Source of the DNA: Mesaphorura yosii
Taxonomy: Eukaryota > Arthropoda > Collembola > Poduromorpha > Tullbergiidae
Assembly (NCBI GenBank): GCA_009869945.1
Contig: WIXG01000023.1
Location: 310,001-374,000, forward strand
Length of the DNA: 64,000 nucleotides
Direction of reading: 5' to 3'
This document shows, in pieces, positions 23,751-38,005 of the stretch (its first letter is position 1; each line of letters opens with the position of its first letter). The notes under the pieces were generated by a model. The model ran no database searches. It was not told the origin of the DNA and saw only the letters and a list, made by a program, of their open reading frames with translations. The position numbers and the translations under genes are program-made.

Positions 23751-24848
23751 CTACACATATACTCGTTTTATGAACAAATGCATGAGCAACACGGCGCAGA
23801 GCAGGCTGCACAATGTCCACGATTCCAGAATTTGGGCGCTATCTCTTTGCATTGGTGGCGTAGGTCTCAAAGTTGTTGTGGAAGGCTGCGTTGGCGGAGG
23901 TGGAAAGAGACCAGTGCATGACACTATAGGAAATTTCATTAAAATACTTCCCAAAAAATTCAAGTAATGATTTGGCTTACATTCACGAGCAAGAAGGTCA
24001 GTCAGGCTACAGTTCTAAAACGTAATGGAAAAAAATATGGAACTAATTTTTTTTCCTAAAATAATTAAGAATTGTTAAATTTCCTCACTTCAAGCATCCC
24101 ACCAAGCAATCCGCTCATCACATCCACGAGCATAGGTTCTATCATAGGCCAGATTACTAAAACAAAGGGCAGAAGTGTGTCAGGATCAACATTTCCTTCC
24201 CCAAAATCGACAGTGAAATTTTTTGCGTTGAAGAGCATTGATGTTGCATTCAGCTTAAGAGAGTGCACTTGAGTCGCAATTTGGCCCGTGGTCGTCAGAC
24301 GTAGTTGTGCATCGAGAACAACCTCGAGGTTGCTGATTTTGATGCTCATTGCACCTTCCCCGAGAAAGTGTCCGACTAGCATTTGCATATAATCAAGGAT
24401 AAGATCGGTGTCGTGGACGGTCGAAACACGGAGCGATTCGGCTGCAATTGTGACATGTGTCAAGTTAATGACCATTGTATTGTCGTAATCGACGCTGAGA
24501 TCCGACATGATTGAAAGTCCGTCGAGGCCAAAGATTGTCGTGTCCCTGCAATGAAATACTCGTGATAAGTCATTGAAAACTTCGTCACATTCGAATCTTT
24601 TCTTACTCGAGCTTTAAGTAGCCTTTCAACAAATCCGAATCTTGTTCCAATGCCACATTTGAGATTGGCATTGCTGCAGGAAGTGAACCAGGCGGCAGAA
24701 GAGGAAACGGAATCCGAGCTTCAGGACTTCGGTTCAATTCTGCTGAAATGTGAGCTGAAATTGCAACTTTTTCAGCGGCAGAAATCAAATTACGGCCACA
24801 GAAGTTTAAGAAGAAACCAATTAATACAATTTGCCTACACTTTTCCAT
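23751..24848 (-). CDS. TULIP/JHBP-like secreted protein D (inverted copy)
   Basis: Fourth copy, on the minus strand. Exons 24607-24848, 24089-24545, 23981-24014 and 23751-23923 give 301 residues. A signal peptide (about 1-18) leads into a shortened domain; the third exon starts EDTTIFGLDGLS, matching the same splice position in copies A and B. The micro-exon is again 34 nt and encodes NCSLTDLLARE. Exon 5 begins SCTGLFPPPPTQPSTTT and continues with a short Thr/Pro stalk and a hydrophobic tail. The first two exons of the other copies appear fused here. Alternatively a 39-bp GT-AG intron (within 24760-24800) is present; removing it also keeps the frame, so two products are possible. Confidence 0.65.
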
Positions 24849-25205
24849 TACTGATTTCAAAAATTGCAATAAAAGAAACAATTGAACTTGTTCGACTCCG
24901 AACTGTGAATTAGACGAAGGCCAATGACGAATTGTAGCATATGCGAACATGGACGTGGAATTTGATCAACATCGAGTCGAGGCTTGCTCTTGGCCTTTGC
25001 TCGTGATCATAAAACATGCCGATCGTAAATCCTCAGCTCATCTGTCTCTCCTTTTTGTCGTTAGATAAGCGCATGATGCGGTAAAGGTAGAAAGATAATG
25101 ATATAAGGACCAACATTGCAAAAAAGCAAAGGTCGTACGTATAAACATTTAATACACATTACACACTTCCACGGGGAGTTCTTCAGAAGATCGTCGGAGC
25201 CCGGC
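24849..25205. other. Spacer between copy D and EB-like gene
   Basis: About 360 bp. Presumed promoter of copy D (start at 24848) and 3' UTR of the EB-like gene; no coding evidence. Confidence 0.4.
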
Positions 25206-25822
25206 TCAAATTGGCAAACATGTCTGGTGACCCTCATCTGGACAGATTTGAGACCACTCGCACGTTTGACTCTGTTCCTCAGGACATTACATGGCTTGCC
25301 TTCTGGAGCCACGCAGCCTCGTCCCACTTCAAGCACCAACTCTGGGCTTACACATGCACAATGGCCGTACCTGCATGTCAAGGCGAACCCTGCATAACAC
25401 TCGATGTAAAGGTCTCGGCCACAACGTCGGCTGTGGTCCGCGTTGCAGTGTCCGCTCTCAGTGCCCAAGAATCCTGTCCTACACTCACATATGCCGTGTG
25501 TGCCTTTCGTGGCAACACTGGCGGAATGGTATACGCAGGGAATGTAGAATGTAGTCTGGATCGTTACTGGAGAGAACGCATGCTGCTCCAGCAATGCGGC
25601 GGCATCTTTGATTTGGGAAGACTAACACAGAGTACAGCTGCACGTGCAATATGATCCGGAACCAGTGCCTTCGCAATGGGCTCCGTGTGGGTAAGGTCTG
25701 ACTACAGAGCACTCGCCGGGGTATTCCGTCGTTGTTGTGGTGGGTGGCCATGTTGTCGCCCAAGTTGAAGATAAAACTGATGCAAGAATCACTGGTAGTA
25801 ACAAAGTAAAAATAATCTTCAT
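25206..25822 (-). CDS. Secreted cysteine-rich EB/EGF-like protein
   Basis: Three exons on the minus strand (25627-25822, 25291-25566, 25206-25237) give 167 residues. A signal peptide (MKIIFTLLLPVILASVLSS) is followed by a short Thr/Pro spacer and then a cysteine-rich region with the pattern of EB modules, for example GICECRTGFLGTESGHC and RYGHCACVS. Intron 1 is 60 bp, a multiple of three, and contains an in-frame stop, so retention would give a 66-residue product. The last exon is only 11 codons and its donor (GTAATG) is acceptable but not ideal; reading through would add a less plausible basic tail. EB proteins are extracellular and often found in worms and arthropods. No orthologue is named. 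Confidence 0.55.
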
Positions 25823-26219
25823 GGGAATAGTAGGTTTCCTATGACTTGAATGTATCAATTCGTACTGTCTTGCGTGAGTGCGAGAATGAGGAACAAATTG
25901 TCCAATCAACTCGTTTTATTGCAGTCCGTGGTACCCTTTTCCTTGTGGCAGTAAGTCTGTGTACAACCTTGCAATTGTTTCGACGGCCTTCAAGTTTAAA
26001 GTCCCGGAAATTCCTTTTGCATCGATTCGGGAAGTGACTTAAGCAAAACATAGAATGGAACATGAAAGAGTTAATTATGACGCAATAAGTCTAAACACAA
26101 AAGGATTCACTTAATAATTGCTCATAAATCAATTCTAGGTTTTAATTTGGAATTAGATCGCTAACGAGACAATAACAACTAACATTTGAATTTGACAAAC
26201 ATATAATTGTTATTTTCAG
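25823..26219. other. Spacer upstream of truncated copy E
   Basis: Exons 1-3 of a TULIP-like gene would be expected here for copy E, but no frame resembles them. It also holds the 5' flank of the EB-like gene. Confidence 0.4.
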
Positions 26220-26489
26220 AATTGTGGTTGGGCCGATCTCCTTGGCCTTGACTGTAAGCCATTTCCTGAGTTTAATTTTCTGCAGTTGTCCACGTAAATA
26301 TTGAGATATTCTATCTTCTAGTGTCTTGCCCCGGGCTGTTTTCTGCACCGCCCACGGAAACTCCGACCACAACTCCGAGGCCTACGCCACCTCCAACTAG
26401 GGCCAGTGCTAGTGCTTTAATTTGGACATCGTGGAGTCTATTTAACTTGTTTTGCATTGCGTTGGTAGTACAAGCATATGTGGTATATA

Positions 26490-26497
26490 GTCGAACT
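26490..26497 (+). repeat. Target-site duplication, left (GTCGAACT)
   Basis: 8-bp direct repeat flanking the hAT element, inside the final exon of copy E. An 8-bp duplication is typical of hAT insertion. Confidence 0.8.
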
Positions 26498-26982
26498 CAG
26501 TGTTCGGCCTGGTATATAACAGGTGGTATTTACCAGTGGTAAATAACGGTAAATAACGGTATGGGAAATATATCACCTACTGTGATATGTTAACTAATGT
26601 GAAATATTATGTAGGTGACTAAAAATCGTGTCTTCTAATGGGGTAAAGTGATTCAAGAGATGGCACGACGTTCAAGAAGTGAACGACAAGGGACTCAAAA
26701 GTTTACCCTGAGCCACTGTTCGGCATGGTATCGTCAATTGATACCGATGACGAAAGCCAAAGCGAATAAATTCCACGAATACTTATTTTTATAAATAATT
26801 TTGTCCAGAATAAAATTTTTGAAGTGATGGTATTTACCGGTATTTGTCATTATTTGGCGTTATATAGTGGTATTTACCCCATTACAATTATTTACCGTTA
26901 TTTAACATTATTATGCGTTATTTATCACTATTTACCACTGGTATGGTAAAAACTCTCAAAAGTGGTAAATGGACGAACACTG
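26498..26982. mobile_element. Non-autonomous hAT element (MITE-like), 485 bp
   Basis: Starts CAGTGTTCGGCC and ends with the inverted match of CAGTGTTCGTCC: 12-bp terminal inverted repeats with one mismatch. It is flanked by 8-bp duplications. It has no coding capacity. Inside, many copies of TTATTTACCG or its reverse, CGGTAAATAA, lie in opposite orientation at the two ends, which looks like subterminal transposase-binding repeats. A further CACTGTTCGGC-like block lies near 26714. Confidence 0.8.
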
Positions 26983-26990
26983 GTCGAACT
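26983..26990 (+). repeat. Target-site duplication, right (GTCGAACT)
   Basis: Perfect match to 26490-26497. Confidence 0.8.
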
Positions 26991-27017
26991 GCCATACAAT
27001 GTGAAGAGTCAGAGTAA

Positions 27018-28383
27018 CTAAAGGTTTGCATTTCATAAAGCCAAGATATGTTCAACTTTTCAATCATTAATAAATTGCCATCAAAGACAGTAATTTTTGT
27101 TCTGGAATAGTTTGAGTTGTTTTCATAAATCACAGTGTCTCTAATTAAGCATAACAGCTTACGATGGTTCCTTTCAATGCAATGGCCTGATACAAAGCGA
27201 AATCCCTTTGTGAGTAAAATTCCAACGGTCCAAAACCTTAAACCTGCAGTCAAAAGAGCAGCTTTTTATGTGAAACCAATCCTAATGTAAATGCAATCAA
27301 TCATTCACATGTGCGAAGTCTGGCATAATAGAACCTTTGAATACGATGTAGGCTTACTATTGGCTTGGTTCAACGAACAAGTGCTAGATTGTCATCAATT
27401 TGCGTCTGTGCCTTTTGTTTGCCAAAAATGGCATGCTTTCGGCATGAGTATCATTTCATTATATAAGTTAATCTTATCAGTTCAGGTGTGGCAAACTGCC
27501 GATCGGACCAAGCACGAAATTAGTGCTCGCATTACCAATGCCGTGTAATATACGCAAAGGTCACTCCTCGAAGCAAAGGTTCAACGCGCATCAATTCACT
27601 AGAGCCTCTTCGTTAATTAGCACAACTTTTGTACTTTTAACACTTTATCAAAGGTCAGTAGCGAATTTAATTTTTTAAACCTTCGTTTATGCAGGACTTC
27701 GAAATGAATGATGACAATGCATATTTACGCTTACTGCAGTCATCGCTAAATGGCCAGGCGAGTGGAACCTGCGGCACAATATTATTAGCCAGTGGCTTAC
27801 TGCAATCGTTAAGAGAGGATCCCGATCAGCGGTGAAAAACGTGAAAGCAAGAATGCCTACCATCAAGTGTCGTGTACAGATGAAAGCCAAAGGCACAGTA
27901 GATAGAACCTGTGGACACACCCCAAAAAGCTCAAAATCACGGCATTTCTATTCATGTAAAGCAGCGTGAGATGAAGGCGATTTACTGAAAGTAATAAACA
28001 TGTAGCAGTAGCTATTGATTTAATAAAAACGTCAATAACAAAGGAATTTGTGAAGTGAATTCCAAACAATTTCCAACACAGCAGAGACAAAATTCTGCAA
28101 AAACGCGTTGGATAAATTTAGCATACGACTTCCATGGATTACATGAAGGCAATCAGTCTACGACTTTCTTCCAGCCTTCCTTTCCTCGGTTTCGTCTCCA
28201 AGACCATGCTTTATGTTGTTCCTCGGTTTCCAAGCAGTGTGGGACTTTCTTCATTGCTCATGCAGAATTTTCCTTTTAAGCCCTGCGCGCTCTTCTTCTT
28301 TTTCTTAGTGCAGGCCAAAGTCAACTGCGGGATGGACGTCCAGTTTCCATCGCCTGCCGTTCATTGCAATTCTAGTTGCAATA
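27018..28383. other. Intergenic, about 1.4 kb
   Basis: Only short frames without resemblance to known families. It separates the accessory cluster from the FAM161 gene. Confidence 0.4.
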
Positions 28384-31300
28384 ATGAACCGCGACACTCT
28401 AACTGCCAGTGCGTCCAAACTCTCTACGCCAAAAGACATTATTGATCTGTACACGAAAATTCCTGATTACGCTCAAGTAAAACATTTAGGAAATTCAGAG
28501 TTCATTAACACTCTCGAAAGGCTCAAAGAAGAATTTCGCCAAATTCGTGCTTCACTTTACGAAGACTCGTTGAGTGATCTCGAGAATGACACAGACGAGA
28601 AGCTTGTGCATGTTAATGTGAAGCCTGAGACACTACGCAAGAAGAGAGATGGGAGATATGGGCTCACTTCTGCTGTATCTGTGCCAGCCTATCAAAGGCC
28701 GGCGTGCAGTGAACGAAAATTCGGATTGGACGCACTTGGGCAGAATAACCAGCAGTACTTGTCAATCACAAGCTGTCCATTGCATACTGCTCCAGTATAT
28801 TATGGCTACCGTCAGCATCACAACGACGATGCCCTCCGTCGGAACTATTTGCTCGCCAACATCACGCCTTCAGCCCGACCAGTGAATTTCAGGAACCGGT
28901 ACTACGATTCGAAAACAGACAGCGCGTTTCAAGATGACGATGAACTGGAGACAGGGAACGAGAGAAGGAAGGTTGGCATTGCTGTGGGCAGGTGCACTCC
29001 CTCACCTGCCGCATCGTCAAAGAGCAGCAGCAGTACGACGACTATGTCAACCACCATTTCGGTATGGTCGTCAAACCCAGAGATTTACCACAAGAGTTAC
29101 ACGGATTACGTGCCGCCCGCAAATATCGAGAAAAGGTAAGTTTCAGACAGAATTGCAATTGCTTTGGATTTGATCCTTTGATTCTCTCAAATTTTGTCCA
29201 GGATTCAATGGAGAAATGCTAAGAGTCTGTCCAGAAGCGAGCCACAATTGTATAAAGCAAAAGATAGCAATAAAGACATGGGGACGGGCATTGGTGTTCA
29301 GAAATCTCAAATAATCCACTTCAAATCTCATCCAGTACCGGACCATGTGCATCAGCCTCTCTTTGATCAAATCATGCTCAGAAATAAGCTAAGGTAAGTT
29401 AAGTTCAGCTAATTTGGGTGTCAGTGCTGCTATATTTTGTTTCGGAATTTCAGGAGCGAACAAGTTCGTGAAGAAAGCAAGCAAAGACTCCTGGCCCAAG
29501 TCAAGCCATTTTCTTTCACAAATACTGCAACCTCACCAGCTACACTCAGAAGGAACACCAATACAGCAGCAGCGGGCAGTGAAAGGAAATCTTTTGGTCA
29601 TGGCTTCGGGAGTAAAATGAACAAGGACTTCTTCAGTTCCAACAGGAACCACGAGTTGTACTTAATAACCCAAAAAGAAAATCTTGAGGAGCTTGGGCTT
29701 AATAATACCAAACCGTCCAAGCACCAGCAAAAGCAAAGCCTTCGCCAGTGTCTTCGGGCTCATCACCACGATAAGAAGTACGAACCTCCTTCGTTCAAGG
29801 CAAAACCAGCGCCACCAAGAACAAGGGCGCTCATGGCGGCCGTACGACTGAGGGAACAGCAAGAATACAGGTAACAAAAACATTTTAACCTAATACATGT
29901 CTGTCTGAAGAGCGCCGCTTTTAATTTCCGGTTTTGACTCAAGGGAACTCAAGAAACGCCTCCGCGCCGAAGCGCTCATGAAAACGTCGTCCCTTCCACC
30001 GAGCATGGCTGCGAGGGACAAGCGACAAAAAGCGACGCAGGCAAAAATTAATGCGATCCTGAATATATTGGATAACAATTCAAGGTATGTAGCAAAATCT
30101 CGAAGGGCAATCACACGAAGTCGGAGAATAAGTGCAAGCAGCACCGACGAAGCTGCTGCATCGTTGAACACCGACGATGAAACCGGTGCCGTGTCTGACG
30201 ACGAGCACGGGCTGACGACTTCTTCCTGGTCCTCGAAACCAGGCGCTGACGACAGAGAGACCAACAAAAGTCAGAATTCGGAAAGTAAAAGGCTAACGAA
30301 AGTCAGGCCTAAAAACTTCACTTCGTTTGGACCGTCAAAGTGTGCTCCAAAAGAGGATGGCGTTTTTGAGTCAACTGCAGTTGATAATCATGCGTCAAGA
30401 CTTCGCGTCCAGGCTGCAAGGTACCATTTCCAATTTGCTATTTGCGCACGAATCAGTTTTTGGTAACGTTTTTACATGTTTGTTCAGAAAAAGGGAGCAA
30501 GACCGAATAAGGCGTGAGCAAGAAGAGCATATTCGGTTGCAGAAAATGGAAAATCGTCGCCAGCGTCTTCGTGTCTGGCACATGCCCGCTTGGAAGCACG
30601 CATCAAGCTATTCGTCAACGCAGGACATTTCAATGAGATGCGAACTTCGACTTGCGGCATCCATTCTTGAGAAGGAGGCGTTTCGCAGAGACATGAACAA
30701 CATGCTGACAAGAGTACAAAGCGCGCCACTCCTGCTTGAGGGAGTGCGGGTAAGTTCTTTACACAGCAAATCGGATTTATCAATGTCAGATTGGGAAGGG
30801 CATGACTGTTAATATTCATAATGACTTAAATGCAGGAACGAAAGTACGAACTTTGCAAGAAACATCGGAAGGAGTTGGGTCGAGGAAATGATAACATAAC
30901 TCCACGAAGTATCCGTATCTATTCGCCAAGAAATCTCCCAGAAAAGGTGCACTGGACTACCACATCACACGTTGGGTTCATTGACGACCAGTACGGCCAT
31001 GACAAAAGCGAGACAGCTGCCATTGCTGAAGGAACTTACAGTACAAACTCGGATAACGAGTCCGTGAAGAACATTGAGCTGGACTCACGATCAAGTGCAG
31101 CTGCAGCGGTGGACAATAACGAAGAGGAAGATGACTTCCAAAAGAGATGGAGGGAGGATGAGATTTATCTGCGAGAAGGCAAGATACACCAATGGGAAAA
31201 GGACAATGGAATAAAATCTCTACCACATTACAATGAAACCGTGGAGCTCCTTAACGAGACTCGACTGTCTTCGGACTACTTGCAAAAGGAGTCAGAAGGC

Positions 31301-31717
31301 ATTTCCGTTTCACCAGAATTGGAAAGCCCAAAGCTGGAGACCGTATCTCCAGAGCGAGATTCATCTGCAAACAGCAATAATAATTTTGTTGCCGAAAGTG
31401 ACAACGGAGCGGCAAAATTTATTCTGCGCCCGGAAGTAGACGAGAGGAGGGAGACAGAGAAATCAGCGACTGCGACGAATGCGACGGTGGAATCAGTGAG
31501 TGCTGAAGTCTCTGCAGAGTCTGAAGCGTCTAAAGCAGGACCAGAAGTATCAGCAATTTCAACAAGTACTTCACTTGACAATTCATCATGGTCACAGGTC
31601 ATTGCAAGCAGGTTTGCGCAAGAAGAAAGTACTCCGGTCGGTTATGACTATGTTGACCAGCGCGAGGAAGAATCGGAGCAAGTGCAAGAAATTGATGACG
31701 CTGCATTCTTTGATTAG
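28384..31717 (+). CDS. FAM161-family protein (cilium/centrosome associated)
   Basis: Coiled-coil protein of the FAM161A/B (UPF0564) family; in vertebrates it sits at the ciliary basal body and axonemal microtubules. Six exons: 28384-29135, 29202-29393, 29454-29870, 29944-30420, 30488-30749, 30836-31717, giving 993 residues. Family blocks seen: HFKSHPVPDHVHQPLFDQIM, then a coiled coil with LLAQVKPFSF (exons 2-3); FKAKPAPPRTRA then LREQQEYRRELKKRLRAEAL; and MNNMLTRVQSAPLLLEG in exon 5. The C-terminal 290 residues are acidic and disordered, longer than in vertebrates. All splice phases agree. The start ATG follows a region with no coding sense. Confidence 0.85.
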
Positions 31718-33028
31718 TGATTAGAATTAAGGCTTCACAACTTCAATCCATTTTTAAGCATTTGAGATGTGTAGATTAGAAAGCCTTAGACATAGGACGC
31801 AGGATGAGTTTAAATGCGATAGTCATTATTATCTATCTGCCTATCTAATTGCGTAATTGTGCGGTTAACGTTACGGCTTGCAAATGTGTTCAGTTTTATT
31901 TACCAACGTTTTTACAAGCTCAGATCTTGAGCCCAGAGGACTAGCAAGTGGTCAAGTAGCTTAATTAGAAATTGCAATGATGACAATCTTGAAAGCTGTA
32001 GATCGTAATAGCATCAGGTGCTTGTATAGTGGTACAATCAGAGGAACAGCAAACAGCTTGAATAGAATATTTAGTTACATTTTAGGATTCTTGCATTCAG
32101 TGCTTTCATGTCATGTAGTATTGCTACTTACCCGATTGTAACAATCAATAGCGAGTCAAAGGATAATAAAATGTAGCAATTTTCCATCTGCAGGATAAAT
32201 CATCCGAATCTGTATTCTGTTGCCATGCTGTGGAAAGGGTTTTCGCATTCTCTCGTGCAATTGTTACGAATTACAAAAACTTGGTTCTATTCATAGCGGA
32301 AACTCTACTTGTACTTCGTCATCTCGCGTCGTTTACAATAAATAAATTCTCTACATGTAACGTGTGGCCGAAGCATCATGTGAAACACCTTCATCGTTCT
32401 TCGTTTAGTCTTGTGGCAGACTGAATTTGGAAGTTGTGACAGTCCAGTCGTGATCGTGATCATTGGAATCGTTGTCCTGCACGGAATTGTGTAATAATCT
32501 GAAGATCCCGAAGGGTAAGTTAAATATTTCCAACTAGTACTGGGGTGTGTCTGTCAGTCTTTGGGGGAAAATTGGTCGATTTCCAAGTGTTAATGTGTAA
32601 TTTAGAGTTGAGCTGTACATGTTTTGACCAGAGGATTTCCATCATTCTGTTGCTGTAACTTTGGTTATCATTCTTTGAGTGAGCATCCATCTCATCCCTA
32701 TGCGAGGGCCCTAGTATTTGTACTTGGCATGCATTTATGCGTTTCAGACGTATCAGACTTCTAGAAGGTTCAGTTTTTCATCTTATATAATAGTAACAGG
32801 GTTATCAGGGCCACAGGTATTAGATCTGTCCTCAGAGACTTGAAAATTTGTATTCGTCACTTTGCTAATACCTAATACCACCAATACATATATAATAGAC
32901 TTGCTTCAAAATTGCAGGTTGTGGTTCATATCTTGGTAATATTGTTCTGTTTATTTATTTACAGTCGCTCCGAAGGACACAGACTGTGCCTACATTTTCC
33001 CTTCAAGATAGTTGACTGTTCTGGCGAA
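31718..33028. other. Intergenic, probable 5' UTR exon of the ATPase gene
   Basis: No coding evidence. A good donor (AAGG|GTAAGT) at 32515 and an acceptor (TTTACAG) ending at 32964 could form a 5' UTR intron of 450 bp before the ATG at 33029. This is an inference from splice signals only. Confidence 0.4.
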
Positions 33029-37719
<4,691 letters not shown>

Positions 37720-37922
37720 TTGCATGGTACTCTCGCAAATTCTGAAATATCCCAACTATACATTTCCTTTTCCTCCAAAAATTCTACCTCTTCAAGATAA
37801 CGGATTAGAATTAGAATAATATTTATGGATAAGTCGAACTCATTTGTGATACATGAAACTTGATTGCAATGCGATATATTAACTGCAGTGTGAATTTCTA
37901 AATCTCTCAAAATTAATGTAGG

Positions 37923-37928
37923 AATAAA
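37923..37928 (+). terminator. Possible poly(A) signal of the ATPase gene
   Basis: AATAAA about 200 bp after the stop codon, in the gap before the convergent LRRC9 gene. Confidence 0.35.
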
Positions 37929-38005
37929 TGCAAGCAAAAAAAAGCTGTGTACTGTATTTCTTGGCATTAATTTTACTGTTTCCTTCATGTTTGTGACAAA
38001 ATTGT

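Larger units (their letters stand above)
26220..27017 (+). pseudogene. Truncated TULIP-like copy E, split by a hAT insertion
   Basis: Only the last two exons of the family remain. The micro-exon 26220-26253 is again exactly 34 nt (NCGWADLLGLD). Exon 5 starts at 26322 (SCPGLFSAPPTETPTTTPRP) and has a Pro/Thr stalk and a hydrophobic tail. The tail is interrupted at 26497 by a 485-bp hAT element and resumes at 26991, where the original frame would reach TAA at 27015-27017. Exons 1-3 are missing upstream. With the insertion the frame runs on to a stop near 26540. I class it as a pseudogene; the absent 5' exons make expression of a folded protein unlikely. Confidence 0.7.

Noticed and set aside
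26640-26800. Second nested transposon inside the hAT element
   Set aside because: A CACTGTTCGGC block near 26714 looks like a terminal repeat, but no matching second end or duplication was found; it is treated as an internal repeat.
27697-27836. Short frame beginning MNDDNAYLRLLQ
   Set aside because: 43 codons only, no splice partner and no resemblance to known proteins.
28992-29222. Alternative frame in FAM161 exon 1 that looks coiled-coil-like (KEQQQYDDYVN)
   Set aside because: It joins exon 2 in the wrong phase and reaches a stop, whereas the main frame joins cleanly.
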